A stretch of DNA of 5,528 nt. It comes from Desulfobacterales bacterium. GTDB lineage: Bacteria; Desulfobacterota; Desulfobacteria; Desulfobacterales; UBA5852. Below, one piece after another: positions 1 through 5,108 of the stretch (within the stretch, counting starts at the first letter, position 1; each line of letters starts with the position of its first letter). The notes beneath the pieces are model-generated. The model searched no databases, was not told the origin of the DNA, and saw only the letters and a list, made by a program, of their open reading frames with translations. The DNA lies in the NCBI GenBank assembly GCA_016735415.1, contig JAERRP010000800.1, forward strand, positions 1-5,528. The letters are read 5' to 3'. The position numbers and the translations under genes are program-made.

Positions 1-12
1 ATGGGCTAAGTG

Positions 13-372
13 TTAGTCTTCTTGGGGGCACCCGCCAATTTTTTTCAGGATGGCGACCCCGGTGATATCGGCCAGTTCATCCGGGGTTTTCCCCATGGCC
101 AGCTCCGCGGCAAAAGAAGCGCATATATTGCTCGAACCACACCCATCGGTTAGATAGGAGGCTTCCTTGACGTGGTTATTTTCAAATTTTAGAAATATTT
201 CAACGGTATCGCCGCAGATTCCCGTGACCTTGGAATGCACATCCGGATTTTCCATCCGGCCGGAATAAAGCGGGTGTCGCCATCGTTGAAATCCTGCTTG
301 GCCATAGGCCATCTTGGTCTCTTCAAATATTTGCGCCTGCAAATTTTCGACAAAAAGATCTAATTTATCCAT
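13..372 (-). CDS. NifU/IscU-type iron-sulfur cluster scaffold protein, short C-terminus
   Basis: A 119-residue protein resembling the N-terminal (IscU-like) domain of NifU, a cytoplasmic scaffold on which Fe-S clusters are built before transfer to apoproteins. Visible motifs are the first ligand region G-I-C-G-D (Cys53, with Asp55 at the IscU assembly-Asp position) and the second ligand region D-G-C-G-S-S (Cys78). Cys84 and Cys115 are also present. From memory, relatives end in a segment like G-G-L-P-E-E-D-x-H-C-A-x-L-A, which supplies the third ligand. Here the reading frame stops right after G-G-C-P-Q-E-D, so the canonical His-Cys is absent and Cys115 is the only nearby substitute. The ATG at 372 is preceded by a modest GGTGA Shine-Dalgarno sequence. 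The gene is transcribed apart from the upstream DUF89 gene because a hairpin terminator lies between them. It may be functional with a displaced ligand, or a nonsense-truncated copy. Family call confident, integrity uncertain. Confidence 0.82.
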   Translation of the reverse strand: MDKLDLFVENLQAQIFEETKMAYGQAGFQRWRHPLYSGRMENPDVHSKVTGICGDTVEIFLKFENNHVKEASYLTDGCGSSNICASFAAELAMGKTPDELADITGVAILKKIGGCPQED

Positions 373-429
373 CCGTTCACCGCTTTCGATTTTATTATTC
401 GATCCGTCCGGATTGGGCCATCGACTTCC

Positions 430-487
430 GGATATTATGAGAATATACTTATAATAAACCTTTAATTTCTTTCGCCCTAAATGTCAA
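430..487 (-). promoter_or_regulatory. AT-rich probable promoter zone of the NifU-like gene
   Basis: This AT-rich stretch lies between the terminator and the NifU-like start. On the minus strand it contains a perfect TTGACA (487-482), but the hexamer at 17-bp spacing (TAAAGG, 464-459) is a poor -10. Better -10-like hexamers (TATAAG 453-448, TATATT 447-442, CATAAT 439-434) are too far from it and have no good -35 of their own. A promoter is expected here because the preceding transcription unit is terminated, but the exact elements cannot be fixed from sequence alone. I see no FNR-type palindrome in it. Confidence 0.35.
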
Positions 488-492
488 TACCG

Positions 493-523
493 CAGGATAA
501 AACCGCTTCGCGGTTTTATCCTG
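493..523 (-). terminator. Hairpin terminator of the hcpR-DUF89 transcription unit
   Basis: A perfect inverted repeat with 14-bp arms and a 3-nt loop: CAGGATAAAACCGC pairs with GCGGTTTTATCCTG. On the minus strand the GC core (ACCGC-GAA-GCGGT) is flanked by an A-run before and TTTTAT after, the usual A-tract/U-tract form of a Rho-independent terminator. The structure includes the DUF89 stop codon (516-518). Because of its symmetry it could also stop plus-strand transcription. Confidence 0.8.
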
Positions 524-1367
524 CCTCCTTGAGCACCAGGCTGCCGGGTGTATACCCGATGTGCCGGGCAATGACCCGGCATTTGACCTTGAGAATAAAA
601 AAAATTTTCTTGTCGACATCGGAAAGGGTTTCGTAGTTGCCCTGCCCTTTGGATATCACCAGATCGGCCGCATCAAAATGGCGCCTGAAACGATCCGAGC
701 ACTCTGCCAGGACGGTTCCCGGCGCGTCCGATCCGTTATCCAACACGGTGACCAAGCCGGTGATTCCTGCAGCGATTGCATCCGCCCGGGTCGCGTCGTT
801 AATGACCGGAGCGCCCCTAACGGCAAAAACCACCTTTTCTATCGGCAGTTGTTCGATCAACAGGCGGTCAAAGACGATTTCGCCGGCGTTGTCGCCCAGA
901 TAAAGGATTTTCTCTGCCGACCCGGCCGCCTGCTGTAATGCGTCCACGTGACCAAACAGTGTTGCAGACATGGCCTGCTCGATAAACACGGGGCTGTCGG
1001 GCTGTTCGACCTCGGTGACGGCACCAAAATCAATGGCATTGGCGGCGGCGGCAAATCGAAGGGCGGTTTCAAAAGGAGAATCTGACTGTTCAACAGCCTC
1101 GCGGCAGTCCGGATACAGCCGCAGGGCATATTCGGTAAAATGGGTTTTGACCTCTTTGTAGGGATCGTCGTTGCCGGAAAGTGTTTTAACGATCCGGTGG
1201 ATCTGTTGGCCCATGACCGGCGGGGATTGATCAAATTTCATCCCGGCCGCCGCCGCGAGAACGCCCCGGAGCACGTCAACGTGTATCTTTTCATCAGCGG
1301 TGGCCATCCGGGCCGCATCCAGGGCCTGGCGCACAAAACACGGAAGGCAGTCGAGATAGGTTTTCAA
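516..1367 (-). CDS. DUF89 / ARMT1-like damage-control phosphatase family protein
   Basis: A 283-residue cytoplasmic protein of the DUF89 (ARMT1-like) family. Characterised members are metal-dependent phosphatases that act on harmful or excess phosphometabolites; the substrate of prokaryotic CxxC-bearing members is not settled. The N-terminus has D-C-L-P-C (Cys7, Cys10). The C-terminal catalytic part has L-G-D-N-A-G-E (157-163), R-G-A-P-V-I-N-D (184-191), D-N-G-S-D-A-P-G-T (210-218), I-S-K-G-Q-G-N-Y-E-T (238-247) and K-C-R-V-I-A (262-267). By analogy with solved members, Asp159, Asn160 and Asp191 should bind the divalent metal. The start is TTG: it places the conserved M-K-T-Y-L-D-C-L-P-C at the N-terminus, an AAGGAG lies 6 nt upstream, and the TTG overlaps the stop of the regulator gene (TTGA). 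Translational coupling to a Crp/Fnr regulator suggests stress-linked expression, but the actual role is unknown. Confidence 0.88.
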   Translation of the reverse strand: MKTYLDCLPCFVRQALDAARMATADEKIHVDVLRGVLAAAAGMKFDQSPPVMGQQIHRIVKTLSGNDDPYKEVKTHFTEYALRLYPDCREAVEQSDSPFETALRFAAAANAIDFGAVTEVEQPDSPVFIEQAMSATLFGHVDALQQAAGSAEKILYLGDNAGEIVFDRLLIEQLPIEKVVFAVRGAPVINDATRADAIAAGITGLVTVLDNGSDAPGTVLAECSDRFRRHFDAADLVISKGQGNYETLSDVDKKIFFILKVKCRVIARHIGYTPGSLVLKEAG

Positions 1368-2089
1368 CCCAGGCTCCTTGCCCCCAACCCGGGCAGAATT
1401 TTCCCATGCTCGGCCAGTGTCTTGAGTCTGGCGTCATCGCGTATCCGGATATCCCGCCCGCTGACTTCGATCAGGCCCCGGTCCGCCATCCGGGATAAGA
1501 TTCGCGACAGCGTTTCCGGCGTGGTCCCCAGGAGGCTTGAAAGCTGCACCTTCGAAATATTCAGAACGATCAGACCGCCTTCATTTCCCGGGTCTTCGGA
1601 CAGGTGAATCAAATAGGCGGCCAGACGGCCCGGGACTTCCTTCAAGGCCAGCCTCTCGACATGAACCGTAAATTCTCGAAGCCGCATTGAAAGCCCGGAG
1701 AGCATATTCAGTGCCAGCGTCGGGTCTGCGGTGATGCGCCGGACAAATTCGGCCTTGGGCAGGAACAGCAGATGACTGTCGGAAATGGCCTGGGCGCCGG
1801 CGGGAAACGCCCGGCCGGCATAAACGGCAACCTGGCCGAAAGGCTCGCCCGGGCCGACGATGCGCATAATGTGTTCTTTTCCCTCCGTAGAAAGTTTGAA
1901 AATTTTAATCGTTCCGCGGGCCACAATATAAAAACCGTCGCCTTTATCCCCCTGGGAAAAGATGATTTCCCCTTTCCGATAATGCCGGTCGATGGTGATC
2001 TGGCCGACATCTTCGATCCGGGCCCTGGAAAGGCCGCTGAAGATTGGAATTCTTGACAGGATGTCCGCTATGGTTTCCATGTTCCCCAT
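1364..2089 (-). CDS. hcpR: Crp/Fnr-family regulator, HcpR/DNR-like
   Basis: A 241-residue transcription factor with an N-terminal cyclic-nucleotide-binding-like beta-barrel (about 15-110), a long dimerisation helix (about 115-150) and a C-terminal winged helix (about 153-217). It has no cysteines, so it cannot hold an FNR-type 4Fe-4S cluster. The CRP residues that bind cAMP are not kept: the loop reads F-G-Q-V-A-V-Y-A-G-R-A-F-P-A-G-A (84-99), closer to the heme/NO-sensing DNR and HcpR groups. The recognition helix P-E-T-L-S-R (191-196) keeps the E-x-x-S-R pattern by which E. coli FNR reads TTGAT half-sites. It is divergent from an hcp operon, with a matching palindrome in between, which supports HcpR. 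The ATG at 2089 has no clear Shine-Dalgarno sequence. A second ATG at 2080 (Met4) follows GGGGAAC, so either could be used. Assigning heme/NO sensing is inference; the family itself is certain. Confidence 0.85.
   Translation of the reverse strand: MGNMETIADILSRIPIFSGLSRARIEDVGQITIDRHYRKGEIIFSQGDKGDGFYIVARGTIKIFKLSTEGKEHIMRIVGPGEPFGQVAVYAGRAFPAGAQAISDSHLLFLPKAEFVRRITADPTLALNMLSGLSMRLREFTVHVERLALKEVPGRLAAYLIHLSEDPGNEGGLIVLNISKVQLSSLLGTTPETLSRILSRMADRGLIEVSGRDIRIRDDARLKTLAEHGKILPGLGARSLG
1374..1379 (-). promoter_or_regulatory. Shine-Dalgarno sequence fixing the TTG start of the DUF89 gene
   Basis: On the minus strand AAGGAG lies inside the 3' end of the upstream regulator gene, 6 nt before the TTG at 1367-1365. 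The next in-frame ATG is codon 21, which would remove the conserved CxxC region, so this site decides for the TTG start. Confidence 0.8.
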
Positions 2090-2113
2090 GTTTTTTAAAA
2101 ATAATTTCTATTT

Positions 2114-2129
2114 CTTGATACATATCAAG
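2114..2129. promoter_or_regulatory. FNR-type palindromic operator in the divergent hcpR/hcp-operon region
   Basis: CTTGATA-CA-TATCAAG is a 16-bp inverted repeat with perfect 7-bp arms and contains TTGAT-N4-ATCAA, the FNR/DNR-type consensus. Its centre is about 2121.5. A class II activator centred at -41.5 would put the start site near 2163, and a TAAAAG hexamer at 2151-2156 sits where the -10 should be. No good -35 is seen for that promoter, as expected for activated promoters. In the opposite direction the site lies 25-40 bp before the regulator's ATG, and its TTGATA could double as a -35, so binding could also autoregulate the regulator gene. The binder is inferred to be the adjacent Crp/Fnr protein. 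Confidence 0.8.
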
Positions 2130-2150
2130 GAACCGCATTCTAAGACAATG

Positions 2151-2168
2151 TAAAAGTTAACTTAAAAT
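2151..2168 (+). promoter_or_regulatory. Candidate -10 region of the DUF2249-hcp-ferredoxin operon
   Basis: Two -10-like hexamers lie downstream of the FNR-type palindrome. TAAAAG (2151-2156) has class II spacing from the palindrome. TAAAAT (2163-2168) matches TATAAT at 5 of 6 but has only a weak -35 (AAGACA, 2142-2147, 15-bp spacer). They flank or overlap a small palindrome, AAGTTAACTT (2154-2163). Which one is used is not decidable here. Confidence 0.4.
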
Positions 2169-2211
2169 AAGCCAAAGTTTTCACCGAACCTATTGCAACA
2201 AGGAGAGAATT

Positions 2212-2925
2212 ATGCCAACAAAATGGGCGGAAAAAAAAGATGCCTTCGCCGTTGTGGACGTAAGGAAGCTCACCGGCAATTTCTTACCGAAGATTTTGAA
2301 CAAGGCCGCACAGCTTGCGGTGGGAGACGGTATGTGCGTGGTCCAGAGTTTTGAACCGATTCCACTCTATTCGGCCATGGCGGATCTCGGCTTTGAGCAT
2401 CTTACGGATAAAGTGGCGGACGGCGAATATCGTGCATATTTCCACCGTTTTGAGGAAAAAGAGACTGATTTCAGCGGTGCGGGAGATATGCCGCTGAAAC
2501 CTACCGCGATTCTCAATTTTAAAGAAATCGATAATTCTCTGGCTGATATCGTGGTCAACTTCTGGAACCTGACATGGGGAAAAGAAACCCCGGCCATCGA
2601 CCAGAAGACCAAATTGCTCTTATCCCTATCAAATGGGGTGGGCGCGCGCCGGTTTCGCCAGGCGACCCGGGAACTGGTAAAAGCCTATGCCCTCGGTGCG
2701 ACCGTCGCCGAACTGGATGAGCTTTTTTCCATGTTTGTCTGGAACGGCGGTGTCGGCACATTTGCTTCAGAGATCGGGCCGTCATCCCTTTTTGGCGCCT
2801 ATCAACTCATTAAAACATTTGAAAAGAAAGGGAAAACGCGGGAGGAAATCGTGACCGCACTGATGGAAAATTTTGGGGAAAAAAATCCGGATGTGGGTGT
2901 GGTTCGTCGTATAACGGATCAATAA
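2212..2925 (+). CDS. DUF2249 plus cysteine-less carboxymuconolactone-decarboxylase-like fusion protein
   Basis: A 237-residue soluble protein of unknown function and the first gene of the hcp operon. Residues about 13-80 look like a DUF2249 domain (TusA-like fold): V-D-V-R-K-L-T-G (15-22), then [16 protein letters not shown] (38-53) and a closing Y-R-A-Y-F-H-R-F strand. A linker (about 81-105) leads to an all-helical second half (about 108-220) that resembles a carboxymuconolactone decarboxylase/AhpD-like domain: [15 protein letters not shown], then [19 protein letters not shown] and W-N-G-G-V-G-T. This half has no cysteine, so AhpD-type CxxC peroxidase chemistry is not possible; the only cysteine is Cys42 in the DUF2249 part. 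DUF2249 proteins often sit near NO and denitrification genes (established association), which fits the hcp neighbour. AGGAGAG precedes the ATG by 4 nt, and hcp begins 20 nt after the stop. Domain calls are by pattern only. Confidence 0.75.
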   Translation: MPTKWAEKKDAFAVVDVRKLTGNFLPKILNKAAQLAVGDGMCVVQSFEPIPLYSAMADLGFEHLTDKVADGEYRAYFHRFEEKETDFSGAGDMPLKPTAILNFKEIDNSLADIVVNFWNLTWGKETPAIDQKTKLLLSLSNGVGARRFRQATRELVKAYALGATVAELDELFSMFVWNGGVGTFASEIGPSSLFGAYQLIKTFEKKGKTREEIVTALMENFGEKNPDVGVVRRITDQ

Positions 2926-2945
2926 TTAATAAAGGGAGGAACACC

Positions 2946-4583
2946 ATGTTTTGTTTTCAATGTCAGGAAACCGCCAAAAACACCGGGTGCACCATCAAAG
3001 GTGTTTGCGGCAAACCGGAAGAAACCGCCAATCTGCAGGATCTTTTGATCTATGTATTGAGAGGCATTGCCGTTTACAGCGAAAAAGCCAAAGAAAGCGG
3101 ACTTGACGGCAGGGAAAACGGCCTGTTTGTGGCCCAGGCGCTTTTTGCGACCATCACCAACGCCAACTGGGACAATGAGCGCTTCATCGGACTGATCAGG
3201 GAGGCCTTAACCCACCGGGAAGCGATCAAAAATAAACTGGGCCAGAATTTCGATGACCTTCATCCTTCGGCCACATGGTATTCCGATGACGTGGCGGAAT
3301 TTCACGAAAAGGCCAAATCCGTCGGGGTTCTATCCACCGCAAACGAAGATGTCCGGTCGTTGCGAGAGCTTTTGATCATCGGCCTGAAAGGCTTGGCCGC
3401 CTATGCGGATCATGCCGCCGTTCTGGGATTCGAAAAAGATGAAATCTATGATTTCATCATGGAAGCCCTGGCCTCCACGACCAAGGACCTGACCGTGGAC
3501 GAAATGGTCGGACTGGTGATGAAGGCCGGCGAAACGGCCGTCAACACCATGGCGCTGCTTGACGAGGCCAATACCTCCGCTTACGGAAATCCCGAAATTA
3601 CAGAGGTCAATCTCGGTGTCGGAACTCATCCGGGGATTCTGATCAGCGGCCACGATCTGAAGGATATGGAGGAACTGCTCAAACAGACCGAAGGCACCGG
3701 GGTGGATGTGTACACCCATGGAGAAATGCTTCCGGCCAACTACTATCCGGCCTTTAAGAAGTACGATCATTTCGTAGGCAACTATGGCGGTTCCTGGTGG
3801 CACCAGAACAAGGAATTCGAATCTTTCAACGGCCCGATTCTCATGACCACCAATTGCATTATTCCCATCAAGAAGGACAATACCTATCAGAACCGCATCT
3901 TTACGACCGGTATGACCGGCTACCCGGGCGTCACCCATATCCCGGACAGATCCGACGGCGGGAGCAAGGACTTTTCGCGAATCATCGAACTGGCCCGGAC
4001 ATGCGCGCCGCCGGAGGAGATCGAAACCGGAAAAATCGTGGGCGGATTTGCCCACCACCAGGTCCTGGCCCTGGCCGACAAGGTGGTCGCGGCGGTTAAA
4101 TCCGGTGCGATCAAACGCTTTGTGGTCATGGCCGGCTGTGACGGCCGCCACAAGACACGGGGCTATTTTACCGAAGTGGCCCAGGCCCTGCCGCCGGATA
4201 CCATTATTTTAACCGCCGGATGTGCCAAATATCGTTACAACAAACTGGACCTGGGCGATATCGGAGGGATTCCCCGAGTTCTCGATGCCGGCCAGTGCAA
4301 CGACAGCTACTCTCTGGCGGTTATCGCCCTGAAGCTGAAGGAAGTGTTCGAACTGGACGACATTAACGATCTCCCGATCTCTTTTGATATCGCGTGGTAC
4401 GAGCAGAAGGCCGTGGCGGTACTCCTGGCGCTGCTTTTCCTGGGGGTCAAAGGGATCCGCCTGGGGCCGACCCTGCCGGCATTTCTTTCACCCAACGTGG
4501 TCCAGGTGCTGGTGGAAAAATTTGATATAAAACCGACCGGCGAAGTTGAGGCCGACGTGGCGGCAATGATGCAGGGGGCCTAA
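2946..4583 (+). CDS. hcp: Hybrid cluster protein (hydroxylamine reductase / NO reductase), class I
   Basis: A complete 545-residue Hcp, a cytoplasmic enzyme with one cubane cluster and one unusual 4Fe-2S-2O hybrid cluster. It reduces hydroxylamine in vitro and is thought to reduce NO to N2O in vivo. The N-terminus has C-x2-C-x8-C-x5-C (Cys3, 6, 15, 21), the class I pattern of Desulfovibrio, which binds a 4Fe-4S cubane. The hybrid-cluster ligands are all in place: His236, Glu260, Cys304, Cys398 (the persulfide position), Cys426, Cys451 and Glu486, with Lys488 beside them. Each is offset by exactly 8 residues from the D. vulgaris numbering I recall (His244, Glu268, Cys312, 406, 434, 459, Glu494, Lys496), so the core aligns without gaps. 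A strong GGGAGG lies 6 nt before the ATG. The gene is probably cotranscribed with the DUF2249/CMD gene and activated from the upstream FNR-type site. Nothing appears damaged. Confidence 0.98.
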   Translation: MFCFQCQETAKNTGCTIKGVCGKPEETANLQDLLIYVLRGIAVYSEKAKESGLDGRENGLFVAQALFATITNANWDNERFIGLIREALTHREAIKNKLGQNFDDLHPSATWYSDDVAEFHEKAKSVGVLSTANEDVRSLRELLIIGLKGLAAYADHAAVLGFEKDEIYDFIMEALASTTKDLTVDEMVGLVMKAGETAVNTMALLDEANTSAYGNPEITEVNLGVGTHPGILISGHDLKDMEELLKQTEGTGVDVYTHGEMLPANYYPAFKKYDHFVGNYGGSWWHQNKEFESFNGPILMTTNCIIPIKKDNTYQNRIFTTGMTGYPGVTHIPDRSDGGSKDFSRIIELARTCAPPEEIETGKIVGGFAHHQVLALADKVVAAVKSGAIKRFVVMAGCDGRHKTRGYFTEVAQALPPDTIILTAGCAKYRYNKLDLGDIGGIPRVLDAGQCNDSYSLAVIALKLKEVFELDDINDLPISFDIAWYEQKAVAVLLALLFLGVKGIRLGPTLPAFLSPNVVQVLVEKFDIKPTGEVEADVAAMMQGA

Positions 4584-4602
4584 AAACCACGGTGGCAATA
4601 TT

Positions 4603-4634
4603 GGGCGGTTCTACCAGGTTTGGCAGAACCGCCC
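4603..4634 (+). promoter_or_regulatory. Intercistronic hairpin between hcp and the ferredoxin gene
   Basis: GGGCGGTTCT (4603-4612) pairs perfectly with AGAACCGCCC (4625-4634). Inside, CCA/TGG (4614-4616 with 4621-4623) can add three pairs beyond an A/C mismatch, closing on a GGTT loop. It begins about 20 nt after the hcp stop and ends 33 nt before the ferredoxin ATG. The sequence after it (TTGGCAGC) is not U-rich, so it is not a typical intrinsic terminator. An mRNA-stabilising 3' structure for hcp, a processing site or partial attenuation are more likely. Confidence 0.7.
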
Positions 4635-4655
4635 TTGGCAGCACCGGCTTTTATC

Positions 4656-4660
4656 GGAGA
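4656..4660 (+). promoter_or_regulatory. Shine-Dalgarno sequence setting the ferredoxin start
   Basis: GGAGA lies 7 nt before the ATG at 4668. An in-frame ATG further upstream, at 4620, lies in the loop and 3' arm of the intercistronic hairpin and lacks a ribosome binding site, so the downstream ATG is preferred. Confidence 0.75.
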
Positions 4661-4667
4661 CATTCTG

Positions 4668-4883
4668 ATGACGATTAAAACCTGGAAAAGTGACGCGGTC
4701 GCCATTAACGTCGATTACGACAAGTGCAAGGGCCTCGGTGATTGTGCGGACGCCTGCCCGTCTGAAGTATACGAAGTACAGGACGGTAAAGCGGTGCCCG
4801 TGGACATCGACCAATGCATCGAATGCTGCACCTGTGTCGAAACCTGCCCTGAAGGCGCCATCACCCACAGTGCCTGTGAGTAA
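4668..4883 (+). CDS. Hcp-associated dicluster ferredoxin with an altered first cluster site
   Basis: A 71-residue bacterial-type ferredoxin, presumably the electron donor to Hcp. It corresponds to the ferredoxin linked to hcp in sulfate reducers, called frdX in regulon studies; I assign by context and leave the symbol open. The second motif is complete: C50-x2-C53-x2-C56-x3-C60-P. The first reads C20-K-G-L-G-D-C26-x3-C30-P, so Leu23 occupies the second-cysteine position of the usual CxxCxxCxxxCP. In dicluster ferredoxins cluster I uses the first three cysteines of motif 1 plus the last of motif 2, leaving Cys20, Cys26 and Cys60. A 3Fe-4S or otherwise altered cluster I is therefore likely, with a normal 4Fe-4S cluster II (Cys50, 53, 56, 30). 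Extra cysteines are Cys54 and Cys70. There is no signal peptide or membrane segment. It follows hcp by 84 nt and is probably in the same transcript. Confidence 0.9.
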   Translation: MTIKTWKSDAVAINVDYDKCKGLGDCADACPSEVYEVQDGKAVPVDIDQCIECCTCVETCPEGAITHSACE

Positions 4884-5020
4884 TCCCAAAAAGCACGGCC
4901 GGAATCCCATTTCCTGATCCCGCGCCCATCCGCAGCTTGTCTTTCAGGCGGTTTCCGGAACATCCTTGTTTGGACGTCTGAAGCCCCCTTTCTGATTTCC
5001 GGATCCACCCGAAATAATTT
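4884..5020. other. Intergenic stretch without recognisable features
   Basis: These 137 bases separate the ferredoxin gene from the DUF134 control region. I see no convincing terminator (no GC hairpin followed by a T-run), no ORF with a ribosome binding site, and no repeat longer than short chance matches such as TTTCCGGA. The change to AT-rich sequence at about 5011 marks the start of the next promoter region. Confidence 0.5.
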
Positions 5021-5034
5021 TGGTCATAAGACCA
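5021..5034. promoter_or_regulatory. Operator 1 upstream of the DUF134 promoter
   Basis: TGGTC-ATAA-GACCA is a perfect inverted repeat with 5-bp arms and a 4-bp spacer, ending 9 bp before the -35 hexamer. It is followed by TAAAATATA, and the arm plus flank recur at operator 2. The binding protein is unknown. The DUF134 product itself is a reasonable candidate, and the 5-4-5 geometry would also suit a Crp/Fnr-type dimer. Confidence 0.65.
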
Positions 5035-5043
5035 TAAAATATA

Positions 5044-5072
5044 TTGACAGCATCAGATCAAGTATTTATATT
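5044..5072 (+). promoter_or_regulatory. Sigma70-type promoter of the DUF134 gene
   Basis: A consensus -35 TTGACA (5044-5049) and -10 TATATT (5067-5072, 5 of 6) are separated by an optimal 17 bp. Transcription should begin near 5079, giving a leader of about 30 nt before the GTG at 5109. One palindromic operator lies just upstream of the -35 and a second over the start site, which suggests a strong promoter held under repression. Confidence 0.82.
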
Positions 5073-5073
5073 T

Positions 5074-5087
5074 TAGTCAAACGACCA
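5074..5087. promoter_or_regulatory. Operator 2 over the DUF134 transcription start
   Basis: TAGTC-AAAC-GACCA is the same inverted repeat as operator 1 with one arm mismatch, followed again by TAATATA. It spans about -5 to +9 relative to the predicted start, a position where bound protein would block RNA polymerase. Its centre is 53 bp from that of operator 1, about five helical turns, so both sites face the same side of the DNA. Confidence 0.62.
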
Positions 5088-5108
5088 TAATATAAAAAAG
5101 GAGCGGTC

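Noticed and set aside
482..487. Perfect minus-strand TTGACA as a firm -35 for the NifU-like gene
   Set aside because: At 17-bp spacing the -10 is only TAAAGG, and better -10 hexamers are too far away, so only a general promoter zone is reported.
561..938. 125-codon plus-strand open frame opposite DUF89
   Set aside because: It is a shadow of the conserved DUF89 catalytic region, with no start signal or motif.
1140..1607. 155-codon plus-strand open frame across the DUF89/regulator junction
   Set aside because: It is antisense to two well-supported genes, shows no family motif and has no Shine-Dalgarno sequence.
3330..4151. 273-codon open frame on the minus strand opposite hcp
   Set aside because: It lies wholly inside the complete hcp gene, whose cluster ligands are all in place. 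Its translation shows no recognisable motifs and it lacks a convincing ribosome binding site.
4620..4667. 16-codon N-terminal extension of the ferredoxin from the ATG at 4620
   Set aside because: This ATG lies inside the intercistronic hairpin without a Shine-Dalgarno sequence, while the ATG at 4668 has GGAGA at good spacing and gives a normal ferredoxin length.
4715..5008. 97-codon minus-strand open frame across the ferredoxin and downstream gap
   Set aside because: It is mostly antisense to the ferredoxin, starts at a GTG without a ribosome binding site, and has no recognisable motif.
5044..5061. TTGACAGCATCAGATCAA as a second FNR-type site
   Set aside because: The half-sites are separated by 8 rather than 4 bases and the left arm is TTGAC; the TTGACA is better explained as the -35 element.
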